This document shows positions 36,501 through 44,462 of a DNA stretch of 64,000 nt, piece after piece. The position numbers and the translations under genes are program-made. Source of the stretch: Terriglobia bacterium (GTDB lineage: Bacteria > Acidobacteriota > Terriglobia > Terriglobales > Acidobacteriaceae); assembly GCA_020073165.1 (NCBI GenBank), contig JAIQFP010000016.1, positions 1-64,000 of the forward strand. Reading direction: 5' to 3'. Numbering within the stretch: the stretch's first letter is position 1; every line of letters begins with the position of its first letter. The notes beneath the pieces are model-generated. The model was not told the DNA's origin. It searched no databases and worked only from the letters and a program-made list of their open reading frames with translations.

Positions 36501-36743
36501 TCAGGCTGCGTGCACGCGGCCATGTGAAATGGCATGGGCGGGGTGGAAGCCACAATTCTTGCCTTCGAGAATGCCCATGGTGCTGGCTATGGCTTTTCCC
36601 CATACCACTCTTAGTTCGTCACCTTCCCATCGGGTTTTCTGTCGCAGAAGCGCCGAGAACTTGTCTTGGAGAGCTTGAATCAAGGTCTCCCGTATTTCCT
36701 GCGGCCTCGCGCCAGGGCTTTCCAAGAGAGCCCATGTAGTCAT
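36501..36743 (-). CDS. Small hypothetical protein preceding the Flp pilin
   Basis: An 80-residue protein. GGGAGG about six bases before ATG 36743 decides the start; the frame stays open to 36878 but that part has no site. The sequence (TWALLESPGARPQEIRETLI, then a helix and a Cys/His tail, NCGFHPAHAISHG) is unknown to me. It ends 12 bases before the Flp-like gene and is probably co-transcribed with it. Confidence 0.5.
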   Translation of the reverse strand: MTTWALLESPGARPQEIRETLIQALQDKFSALLRQKTRWEGDELRVVWGKAIASTMGILEGKNCGFHPAHAISHGRVHAA

Positions 36744-36909
36744 GTTCGTCCTCCCGGAAACAGTCAGTTCCATTCGCGCACAGACGTCCCAAAAGAAGTC
36801 TGGTACGTCGAAGCGAGAAAAGTCAGTGACGGATGTGCTTTCCCGATCTGGGATTGCACAGGCTTGTGGCATTGACAACTAACGGAGACACTCCTAGCCT
36901 AAGAATTGT

Positions 36910-37060
36910 CGACGGCCGAAAGGGCCGGATAGCGTACGTAACTAGCCGATCCGAAGTAGGCTGAGCGGTCAGCCAAACGGGGCGACCCGAAAGGCACCCA
37001 AACCTGAAAAATCCGGATGCTCAGCGAGGGGCAGCCGGGGCTTGGGACTGCGAAAGCGGT
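36910..37060 (+). ncRNA. Possible structured RNA (unassigned)
   Basis: The plus strand shows several compact hairpin candidates: CGGCC/GGCCG around GAAAG at 36913-36927, GGCTGA/TCAGCC around GCGG at 36959-36974, and further GAAA loops near 36989 and 37052. Such density of GNRA-type loops is unusual for plain spacer. The part GCCAAAC...CCGAAAGG...CCCAAACC (36971-37003) loosely resembles a c-di-GMP-I riboswitch arm, but the conserved GACGCAAAGCC is not present. No gene lies downstream in this direction. The assignment is uncertain. Confidence 0.25.
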
Positions 37061-37161
37061 GATCGCATCAAGGGCTGTGACGGTGCATGCATCCACGCCG
37101 CCCACTCTCCAACAAGGTGCGGACGGCTAGAGCGTAACCAGAGTCGCAGCCCTTCTCTTTT

Positions 37162-37587
37162 TCACTTCTCCTGCAGCGACGCCAGGAAGTTCGCGAGCGT
37201 CTTCATGCGCAACTCTGCTTCTCCCTTGTGCCCCTTGCCGATGGTGCGGAAGACCGGCCCCCAGATGGGCATCTCTCTGGATCCGTGGGCGGCTGCGGCA
37301 ACGCTGCCGTCAATGGTCTTGTAGACACGGTCGTAGGGAAATTTTCCGCTGTTACGTTTGGTCAAAGTGGTCAGATCGGGCGGGACGACTTTGAGAACAG
37401 GGACAACCGGCCCGTCGCCTTTGCCCTTTTCGCCATGGCAGTCGGCACAGTAAGCCCTGTACATTTCCAGGCCCGAGGTGGGCGAAGTACGCGGGAGCGG
37501 AATCTCTCCGGGGACGCGTTTCTGGGCGGCGGCCAGGGACGCGAGTGAAAAGACGAGCGTGACAAGCAACATCCTGCGCTTAGCCAT
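37162..37587 (-). CDS. Exported monohaem cytochrome c
   Basis: A 141-residue protein with a signal peptide (RRMLLVTLVFSLASLAAAQ) and one haem-c motif, CADCHGEKGKGDG near residue 50. A later Met in GSREMPIWGPVF is a plausible sixth haem ligand. This is the layout of a small class I cytochrome c in the periplasm. The start at ATG 37587 gives a proper signal peptide. The partner is unknown; no oxidase genes lie nearby. Confidence 0.8.
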   Translation of the reverse strand: MAKRRMLLVTLVFSLASLAAAQKRVPGEIPLPRTSPTSGLEMYRAYCADCHGEKGKGDGPVVPVLKVVPPDLTTLTKRNSGKFPYDRVYKTIDGSVAAAAHGSREMPIWGPVFRTIGKGHKGEAELRMKTLANFLASLQEK

Positions 37588-37762
37588 AGAGCCAATCCTT
37601 GGTACAGCGCCTGATCGATTTAATTGTAGCGCGGCAGGTCCCAATCGCAGTGAAGTGCTCATGCTCCCATATAGGGATCCGTCACCGGCTGTTCCTGAGT
37701 CCCCCGCTTGTCCTTTGGGGCGGAGTATTCTCGGGGGATTGAACCAGAGGAGGACAAGTCTC

Positions 37763-38251
37763 GTGAATATCGATCGCAAGACGCTCGAGAAGATGGTTGA
37801 CCACGCCCTATCGGGAAAGGGCGCGCATGTGGAGGCAGAGGACGTCTTCGCGGGACTCGACTGGAAAATTACCGGCACGTGCCCCGAGGGCGTTCCACAC
37901 TCGCTCTTTCAACTCCTGAACCACATGATCTATTGGCAGGACTGGGCCGTGAGGTGGCTCGACGGGGAAAAACCTCCGCTTCCCAAGCATGCCTCCGGCA
38001 GCTGGCCCGGCGATCCCGAACCGGCCAGTGCAGGAGAATGGAAACGAACCGTGCAGAATTTCCGAAACGGACTGGCTGCGCTGGGCCGCCGTTCGCGAAG
38101 CGTTGATCTCCTCGCGAGACCCGGCAAAAAGACCGGGCTGGAAATGCTGCAGACCATCGCCTCGCACAACAGTTATCACCTTGGGCAAGCCGTCTTCCTG
38201 AGGCAGTTGCTGGGTGCCTGGCCGCCTCCTTCTGGTGGTCTCACCTGGTAG
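37763..38251 (+). CDS. DinB/YfiT-like metal-binding protein
   Basis: A 162-residue helical protein. HSLFQLLNHMIYWQDWAVRW near residue 45 and IASHNSYHLGQAVFLRQ near the C-terminus carry the three histidines expected for the metal site of the DinB fold. The family includes thiol transferases and many proteins of unknown role. The GTG start at 37763 has AGGAGG upstream. It is a single gene divergent from the cytochrome c gene. Confidence 0.75.
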   Translation: MNIDRKTLEKMVDHALSGKGAHVEAEDVFAGLDWKITGTCPEGVPHSLFQLLNHMIYWQDWAVRWLDGEKPPLPKHASGSWPGDPEPASAGEWKRTVQNFRNGLAALGRRSRSVDLLARPGKKTGLEMLQTIASHNSYHLGQAVFLRQLLGAWPPPSGGLTW

Positions 38252-38357
38252 CCTCGAAGGCACGAAGCGATCGCCTCTGGGGAAATCAGACTGACCCCAT
38301 CACCGGCAAGGCGGGCGGCTTGGTCACGCTATCACCGAAAGCGTATTCTAGCTAGCC

Positions 38358-39671
38358 GTGTTGAACACGATTGGCAGCTACTTCGGCTTCGAGCGAGCGG
38401 GCACTACGCTGGGCCGCGAAACCGTGGCCGGCCTGACCACGTTTGTCACGATGTCCTACATCATCGTGGTGAACCCGGCGATCCTGCGAGCCGCCGGCAT
38501 TCCCGTGGAGGCCTCAATGGTGGCCACCACGGTCACGGCCATTTTCGGTACGCTGTTGATGGCGCTCTACGCCAACCGGCCGTTCGCGATTGCACCCTAC
38601 ATGGGGGAAAATGCTTTCGTCGCCTACACGGTAGTGCAGGTGCTGGGCTTCCACTGGCAGACGGCGCTGGCAGCGGTATTCCTGGCGGGCGTGCTGTTCT
38701 TTTTGCTCACGGTCTTTCGGCTTCGCCAGTATCTGGTGGAGGCCATCCCTTCCGGCCTGCGCTACAGTTTTGCGGTCGGCATCGGCCTGTTCCTGACCTT
38801 TATCGGGCTGAACGAAACCGGGATCGTGATGCTGGGCAGCGCGGGCGCGCCCGTGCGGACCGGGCACCTGACCGCCGCACCGGTGCTGGTGGCGATCTTC
38901 GGCTTTCTCTTGATGGCCGTGCTGATGATTCGGCGCTTTCCCGCGGCCATTCTGATCGGCATTCTAGCGACTGCGTTTGTGGCCTTTTTCGCCGGTGTTT
39001 CTGCGCCGCCGAAGGCCTGGGTGAGCCTGCCGCCCAGTCTTGCGCCGATCTTCTTCAAGCTCGATTTTAACGGTGCGCTGAGCTGGAAGTTCTTTCCGGT
39101 CGTGCTCACCATCTTCATCATGGCCTTCGTGGACACCATGGGTACGCTGATCGGCGTCTCGGCGCGCGCGGGATTTCTGGACCAGAACGGCAACCTGCCC
39201 CAGATCGAGCGGCCAATGTTGACTGATGCGCTGGCCACCAGTTTCGCTGCGTTGGTGGGCACGACCACTGCCGGCGCCTACATTGAGTCGGCCACCGGGA
39301 TTGAGGCGGGCGGGCGAACCGGATTCACGAGCGTCATCACCGCGTTGTGCTTTGTTGCTGCGTTATTCTTCTCGCCTTTTGTGGCGGCCATTCCGCCGCA
39401 GGCCTACGGGCCGGCGTTGATCGTTGTAGGCCTGCTCATGCTGGCGCCCATCACCAGGATTCAGTTCGACGATTTCACCGAACTGATTCCGGCCTTTGCG
39501 GTGGTGGCGCTCATGAGCTTCACCTACAACATTGGCGTCGGCATCACCGCTGGATTCGTGTTGTATCCCTTCTGCAAATTGGTCTCCGGTCGCGCGCGTG
39601 AAATCAAGCCCGGACTGTGGGTGCTGGCGGCGCTGTCGCTGCTTTTCTTCGTGTTCTATCCATACACATAG
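38358..39671 (+). CDS. Purine permease of the AzgA/NCS2 type
   Basis: A 437-residue membrane protein with twelve to fourteen hydrophobic helices. LTTFVTMSYIIVVNPAILRA near the N-terminus, PFAIAPYMGENAFVAYTVV and FVDTMGTLIGVSARAGFLD are signature segments of adenine/guanine/hypoxanthine permeases. It should take up purine bases with protons. A GTG start at 38358 is used. No purine-breakdown genes are adjacent. Confidence 0.85.
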   Translation: MLNTIGSYFGFERAGTTLGRETVAGLTTFVTMSYIIVVNPAILRAAGIPVEASMVATTVTAIFGTLLMALYANRPFAIAPYMGENAFVAYTVVQVLGFHWQTALAAVFLAGVLFFLLTVFRLRQYLVEAIPSGLRYSFAVGIGLFLTFIGLNETGIVMLGSAGAPVRTGHLTAAPVLVAIFGFLLMAVLMIRRFPAAILIGILATAFVAFFAGVSAPPKAWVSLPPSLAPIFFKLDFNGALSWKFFPVVLTIFIMAFVDTMGTLIGVSARAGFLDQNGNLPQIERPMLTDALATSFAALVGTTTAGAYIESATGIEAGGRTGFTSVITALCFVAALFFSPFVAAIPPQAYGPALIVVGLLMLAPITRIQFDDFTELIPAFAVVALMSFTYNIGVGITAGFVLYPFCKLVSGRAREIKPGLWVLAALSLLFFVFYPYT

Positions 39672-39868
39672 GAATGACACGGGCGGCGCCTGGATGGTCG
39701 CGACCTTGCAGGCGCAAACTCGGAAATAGAAGCGCCCGTTTCATTTTGGGAATGGGAGCAACGATTTCTTCGCAGGCTGTCGAAAATGCATAGTGTCGGT
39801 GGTGCTAGCCTCAATAATTGCAGTTACCTTTCAGCTTCCGATCTTCACAATCGGTAAAAGGAGGAACC

Positions 39869-40759
39869 ATGCTCGGAAGAGCGAACCCTAGAGGAATCTC
39901 CCTGCACATCGGGCTAAACCAGGTTGACCCCACTCATTATGCTGGCTGGAAAGGGGAACTGGTAGCCTGCGAAAACGATGCCCGCGACATAGAGGCAATT
40001 GCCATGGCCCAGGGCTTCGCAACCAAGTCACTGCTCACCAAAGCTGCCACCTCCACCGCCGTGCTGGATGTGATCGACAAGGCGACGAGAGAACTGGCGG
40101 AAGACGACTTTTTCCTGCTGACGTATTCCGGCCACGGCGGGCAAATCAATGATGTTGACGATGAAGAGCCTGACGGCTTGGATGAAACCTGGGTGTTGTA
40201 TGACCGCCAGCTTGTCGACGATGAGCTGTACGCCATATGGTCCCATTTCCGGCCAGGCGTGCGTATCTTTGTCTTGTCTGATAGCTGCCACAGCGGCACC
40301 ATGACAAAAGCTATGTTCCTCAACCCCACACTGTATGTCCCGCATCTGGAGTCGCGCGTGCGCGCCAGTGCGGCCGCCAACCTGAGACCGAAGTTTCTGC
40401 CCCCGGAGGTACAGGCCAGGATCTATAAGGAGCGGGCAGTACTGTACGACGACATTCGGAAGAAGACTCCCCGTAGGGAGAAGGTCAACGTAGAGTGCAG
40501 TGTCATTTTGATCTCTGCCTGCCAGGACAACCAGGTGGCCATGGATGGAAACAAGAACGGACTGTTCACCGAGAACTTGCTGAGAGCCTGGAACAGGGGC
40601 AATTTCACTGGTGGCTACCATCACTTCCGCAACGAACTCGCTGGGCTCATGCCGCCGACCCAGAGCCCGAAGTACACCATGGTGGGCCATCGCGAGCGCG
40701 CTTTCGAGCGCCAGAGGCCCTTCACCATCACGGTGCCGCGCGTTGCCGTGGCAGCCTGA
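39869..40759 (+). CDS. Caspase-like peptidase (clan CD, metacaspase type)
   Basis: A 296-residue protein consisting only of a caspase domain. The catalytic His is in FLLTYSGHGGQIND (His89) and the Cys in FVLSDSCHSGTMTK (Cys140), both intact. Bacterial relatives cut after basic residues and often sit next to sensors, effectors or toxins, but here there is no attached domain and no clear partner gene. A GGAGG six bases before ATG 39869 decides the start. A strong terminator follows, so it is probably transcribed alone. Confidence 0.85.
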   Translation: MLGRANPRGISLHIGLNQVDPTHYAGWKGELVACENDARDIEAIAMAQGFATKSLLTKAATSTAVLDVIDKATRELAEDDFFLLTYSGHGGQINDVDDEEPDGLDETWVLYDRQLVDDELYAIWSHFRPGVRIFVLSDSCHSGTMTKAMFLNPTLYVPHLESRVRASAAANLRPKFLPPEVQARIYKERAVLYDDIRKKTPRREKVNVECSVILISACQDNQVAMDGNKNGLFTENLLRAWNRGNFTGGYHHFRNELAGLMPPTQSPKYTMVGHRERAFERQRPFTITVPRVAVAA

Positions 40760-40785
40760 CCCTTACCCAACAATCGCATGTCTGC

Positions 40786-40817
40786 AAGGGGCGCCCCGTG
40801 GCGCCCCTTCGTTGTTT
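40786..40817 (+). terminator. Rho-independent terminator after the caspase-like gene
   Basis: AAGGGGCGCC and GGCGCCCCTT form a perfect 10-base stem with loop CCGT, followed by CGTTGTTT. It lies 27 bases after the stop codon. Confidence 0.75.
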
Positions 40818-41067
40818 ATGGCGATGCTGAGAGGATTTCTCTCACGCCAGTTGAAACCACAATTGTCCCCCAGACACGTGCCTGGGTGACGCAGGTCACG
40901 GCACAGGCCAGGAGCCACGGGGAGAATTAGATTGTCTAAGTGTGCGATCCGCCAAACTTGGGTAATCCTGCCTGCCAGGCTGCCCTTGAAGACGCACCAT
41001 GCGAGGAAGCGGCGGATGTCCGCTCCTTCCTTTTGCATCACTTCCAGATGTGCGGTGGGAGGCGACC

Positions 41068-41799
41068 ATGAAAATACTGGCATTCAACAGCAGCCCCAGG
41101 ATGGACAAAGGGAACACCGCCTTGATCCTTACTCCTTTTCTTGAAGGAGCGCGAGAAGCCGGCGGCGAGGTCGAGGTCTTTTGCACCAAGACGCTGAACA
41201 TCAACCCTTGCCAGGGAGAGTTCAATTGCTGGCTGAAAACTCCGGGCAGGTGCTTTCAGGAAGATGACATGCAGATGCTTCATCCCAAGCTGCGGGAGGC
41301 CGACGTATGGGTGTTTGCCAGCCCACTTTATGTGTGGGGTGTGTCTGGACCGATGAAAAACCTGGTGGACCGGATTATTCCGCTGATTGAGCCCGCGATC
41401 GAACTGCGCTACGGGCACTGTACTCACCCCATTCGCACAGACGTCAAGACCCGAAGCATTGTGCTCGTGTCCAGTTGCGGATTCTGGGAAATGGACAACT
41501 TTCACCCCCTGCTGGTGCAGATGGAAATGCTGTGCAAGGTCATTGGCTTCCACTTTGCGGGTGCGCTGTTGCGCCCCCACGCGCACGTGTTGGCTCCCAT
41601 GCTGCAGGCAGGGATGCCGGTCGGAGATGTATTGCAAGCGGCACAGCAAGCCGGTCGTCAACTGGTGGAGAACGGCACCGTGTCCGCCGAAACCCTCAAT
41701 ATGATCAGTCGCGACCTGATGTCCCGGGAAGTATTCCTCCAGGTCGCGAATGCTCAATTCGAGGAAGCCATGGAAGCGTTGGAGGCAGTCGCCGCGTGA
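41068..41799 (+). CDS. NADPH-dependent FMN reductase / flavodoxin-fold protein
   Basis: A 243-residue protein. It opens KILAFNSSPRMDKGNTALIL, the FMN-phosphate loop of this family, and has ADVWVFASPLYVWGVSGPMK, the second flavin-contact segment. Between them are cysteines (NPCQGEFNCWLKTPGRCF) as in iron-sulfur flavoproteins and related reductases, although a full cluster motif is not clear. It would be cytoplasmic and reduce a quinone or other acceptor. A GGGAGG precedes ATG 41068. A helical C-terminal extension follows the core. Confidence 0.8.
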   Translation: MKILAFNSSPRMDKGNTALILTPFLEGAREAGGEVEVFCTKTLNINPCQGEFNCWLKTPGRCFQEDDMQMLHPKLREADVWVFASPLYVWGVSGPMKNLVDRIIPLIEPAIELRYGHCTHPIRTDVKTRSIVLVSSCGFWEMDNFHPLLVQMEMLCKVIGFHFAGALLRPHAHVLAPMLQAGMPVGDVLQAAQQAGRQLVENGTVSAETLNMISRDLMSREVFLQVANAQFEEAMEALEAVAA

Positions 41800-42021
41800 C
41801 CCTAACGGGGCTTCCTATTTTGGAACTTGAACGGCGAGGACTTCTCCCCGGCGTATTGAGTCCCCGGCAGTGCAGGCTGACAATGAAATCAGGTTCTGGT
41901 GGCCAACCCGACTCTCTACCTGAGATACCGATTTGGCCTGATTTGTTCAACCTATAGCCCGGACCCGGTTCTCCCCCGGGGGACGACCCCGGTCTCCCTG
42001 GTCCACAAGGAGGTAAAGGCC

Positions 42022-42363
42022 ATGCTGGGTATGAGCTTGCTTTCTTTCTTGGTTCTTACGCTCATCAGCGCAGTCGTAGCAGTTGTTTATCACAATGTAC
42101 TGCGGTATCGCTTTCTGGAGGGCAACGACGCTCTCGTCGGAAAGCTGATCGTAGGTTGGTTTGGTGCCTGGCTCGGTTCGCCGATACTCGGATATTGGCT
42201 CTGGAAAGTTGACAACGTGTACGTGGTGCCCGCGATTCTGGGTGCCATTGTCGCCATCCACCTCAATGTCCTGGCGTGGAAGGCGTTGGCGAAGCTCGCC
42301 ATGATACGGATCACGACGGTGAAAGAAGAAGTTCGGCCGATGAAGACTCCGATCGCCGCCTGA
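42022..42363 (+). CDS. Small membrane protein, GlsB/YeaQ-like
   Basis: A 113-residue protein with three hydrophobic helices (SLLSFLVLTLISAVVAVVYH, LIVGWFGAWLGSPILGYWL, VVPAILGAIVAIHLNVLAW). The arrangement with glycine-rich helices resembles GlsB/YeaQ/YmgE-type small membrane proteins, though the match is weak. AAGGAGG lies before ATG 42022. Function unknown. Confidence 0.55.
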   Translation: MLGMSLLSFLVLTLISAVVAVVYHNVLRYRFLEGNDALVGKLIVGWFGAWLGSPILGYWLWKVDNVYVVPAILGAIVAIHLNVLAWKALAKLAMIRITTVKEEVRPMKTPIAA

Positions 42364-42443
42364 TTCGGCTTATCGATGGACGCAAGCGGGCACGGGTGCA
42401 GGCGGACAACTGGTCACTGACAGAGTGGCCGAAGGGGGCTTGT

Positions 42444-42818
42444 ATGCCGGAGCAAAGGGTGTTGTGTGTCTCGTTCGACATGACAGTTTCAGACAGCCGA
42501 CGCGCTGCCCTCACAGAGGCGGGATATACCGTGAGGGCCACGAACCGGATCAAGGAAGGCCTGGATTGGCTTTCCCGCGAGAAGTTTGATCTGGTGATTA
42601 TCGGGCACAGATTTTCGACGGAAGACAAATACGTGCTGGCGGTCGAGGCCAGGGAGAAGTCGAAGACTCCGGTCTTGCTGGTATGTGGCGCTTCTGCGGA
42701 TTCCGAGATCCCTGCGACTGGCCGCGTATACGCGTTGGAAGGTACTACCGGCCTGCTGACTGCGGCGGCGAGACTGTTGTCGGCTGAAGTGGCAGGCGCC
42801 CCAGGAGTGGCCGCCTAG
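42444..42818 (+). CDS. Receiver-like protein without the phosphoacceptor Asp
   Basis: A 124-residue protein with the alternating strand/helix pattern of a response-regulator receiver domain (RVLCVSFDMTVSDSRRAALT, KFDLVIIGHRFSTED, TPVLLVCGASADSE). At the place of the phosphorylated Asp (DLVIxD) it reads DLVIIGH, so it should not be phosphorylated in the usual way. The start is ATG 42444. It has no output domain. It may bind a partner protein or be a diverged relic; the next gene is a phosphoribosyltransferase. Confidence 0.6.
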   Translation: MPEQRVLCVSFDMTVSDSRRAALTEAGYTVRATNRIKEGLDWLSREKFDLVIIGHRFSTEDKYVLAVEAREKSKTPVLLVCGASADSEIPATGRVYALEGTTGLLTAAARLLSAEVAGAPGVAA

Positions 42819-42906
42819 GAGGGTTGGCACCCGTCCATTCAAGACGACACCACAAGCAAACGACTGTCACGACAGTGGGAGCGGTGTCGGGAGTTGGGGG
42901 TGTGCG

Positions 42907-43599
42907 ATGCTCTTTCGAGAAGAAGATGAGGACGAGGAAACGCTGCCCTTCGAAGATCGAGCCGAGGCGGGTCGCATACTGGCGACCAAACTGTCGGCAT
43001 ATTCTGGTCGCGACGACGTGCTGGTGCTGGGACTCCCGCGCGGCGGCGTGCCTGTGGCATTCGAGGTGGCACAGTCGCTAAGGGCGCCCCTGGATGTTTT
43101 TGTGGTGCGAAAGCTGGGTACCCCGTGGAACCGGGAACTGGGCATGGGCGCCATTGCTCCGGGTGGGGTGCAGATACTCGACCTCTCGATCGTAAGAGAA
43201 CTGTGCGTGACTGACGAGGCGATTCGTGAGGTAGCGGCCGAAGAGTTGCAGGAACTGGAACGCCGCGAGCGGCTGTATCGGAGTGGGCGACCGCCGCTCT
43301 CGGTGGCCGGGAAGACTGTAATTCTGGTGGATGACGGCATTGCGACCGGCTCCAGCATCCTGGCTGCGATTGCGGCGCTTCGCCGGCAACAAGCAGCGCG
43401 AATCGTCGTGGCCATTCCTGTGGCTCCAGCCACCGCCTGCAGCGCCATCCGCATGGAAGCGGATGAAATCGTCAGCGTGGCTGAGCCGGCGATGTTCTTT
43501 GCGGTTTCGCAATGGTATGTGGACTTCGGCCAGACCACGGACGACGATGTGTGCGCTTTGCTATGGGAAGCCAACCGCTCCATGCCACGCGCCGCCTGA
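42907..43599 (+). CDS. Phosphoribosyltransferase-fold protein
   Basis: A 230-residue protein. The PRPP-binding motif VILVDDGIATGSS is clear near the middle, with GLPRGGVPVAFEVAQSL upstream and KLGTPWNRELGMGAI as a substrate-side loop. This matches the stress-associated group of type I phosphoribosyltransferases whose substrate is unknown, often found near universal-stress or redox genes. ATG 42907 begins after a weak site. It could be a regulator rather than an enzyme. Confidence 0.75.
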   Translation: MLFREEDEDEETLPFEDRAEAGRILATKLSAYSGRDDVLVLGLPRGGVPVAFEVAQSLRAPLDVFVVRKLGTPWNRELGMGAIAPGGVQILDLSIVRELCVTDEAIREVAAEELQELERRERLYRSGRPPLSVAGKTVILVDDGIATGSSILAAIAALRRQQAARIVVAIPVAPATACSAIRMEADEIVSVAEPAMFFAVSQWYVDFGQTTDDDVCALLWEANRSMPRAA

Positions 43600-43629
43600 G
43601 CTGGCGCGGGAAACCGCGGGGAGGAGAAA

Positions 43630-43854
43630 ATGCAGAGACACTTTTCAAACAGGGGCGAGGCCCTCGCTGAGATGGCGGCCGCCAAGATGATGGCTGGCCG
43701 AAAGTCCCCGACAAAATCCGGGTTGACGGGCCAGCGCATGATGCCTGGGCAATGGCGCGCGCCGGTCGTCGAAGTGATTCGTCCGGGCCGGCCGGTGACC
43801 AAGAAGGAATCCAAAGCGAAAGTCAAATCAGTTCTCGAGCCGCCGGAGCTTTAG
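43630..43854 (+). CDS. Small basic hypothetical protein
   Basis: A 74-residue basic protein (GEALAEMAAAKMMAGRKSPT, then a Pro/Lys-rich tail) preceded by GGGGAGGAGAAA. It looks partly disordered and may bind nucleic acid. No family is recognised. It sits between the phosphoribosyltransferase and an HhH protein in the same direction. Confidence 0.5.
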   Translation: MQRHFSNRGEALAEMAAAKMMAGRKSPTKSGLTGQRMMPGQWRAPVVEVIRPGRPVTKKESKAKVKSVLEPPEL

Positions 43855-43858
43855 CCTG

Positions 43859-44413
43859 ATGGGTCGGCAGGAACGCCGGACGGAAGTGAATGCGGTGTCA
43901 CCGATGAAGCAGACACCTGTTGCTGACGAGCTAGGGATCGGCCTGGCGTCGAGAGGGGAAGAGGAACTGTTCAAGTGGTTCCTGGTCTGTTTGCTGTTCG
44001 GCAAGCCCATTCAACGTGAGATTGCCGAGCGCGCCTACTTGGAGCTCATCCATGCCCGGCTTGTGAGTCCTGATGCGATTCTCCGTGCCGGATGGGACAA
44101 ACTGGTGCGCCTGCTCGATCAAGCACACTACGTGCGGTACGATTTCTCCACCGCGACGAAGCTGCTTGAGGTTTCAGAAGAGCTAAAGCAGCGCTACGGC
44201 TCGCTCACCAACCTGGTTGCCCAGGCAAGAACACCGGGTGAACTTTCTGCCCGGGTGCAGGCGTTCAAGCATGTCGGCCCCGTCACCGCCCGCATCTTCT
44301 TGCAGGGAGTACGGCCCATTTGGTACGGCTCACGCATGCGCGGCAAGCCAATCGGCAAGAAGGAGCCGAGAAGTGTTGATCTTGCTCCGGCTCAGTGTGC
44401 CGCTCGTCACTGA
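43859..44413 (+). CDS. Helix-hairpin-helix endonuclease III-like protein
   Basis: A 184-residue helical protein. LFKWFLVCLLFGKPIQREIA resembles the first helices of HhH-GPD glycosylases, and FKHVGPVTARIFLQGVRPIW the helix-hairpin-helix. The family's catalytic Lys/Asp pair and C-terminal [4Fe-4S] cysteines are not visible, so it may bind DNA without full enzyme activity. ATG 43859 follows the previous stop by four bases; ATG 43904 is an alternative start. Confidence 0.6.
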   Translation: MGRQERRTEVNAVSPMKQTPVADELGIGLASRGEEELFKWFLVCLLFGKPIQREIAERAYLELIHARLVSPDAILRAGWDKLVRLLDQAHYVRYDFSTATKLLEVSEELKQRYGSLTNLVAQARTPGELSARVQAFKHVGPVTARIFLQGVRPIWYGSRMRGKPIGKKEPRSVDLAPAQCAARH

Positions 44414-44462
44414 AACCAGCTTCGAAGAGTGATACAAGGACAGTGAGTGCGGAGGTGGACTC

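Noticed and set aside
36971-37003. c-di-GMP-I riboswitch
   Set aside because: Only loose similarity of two arms; the conserved GACGCAAAGCC core is missing, and no downstream gene lies on that strand.
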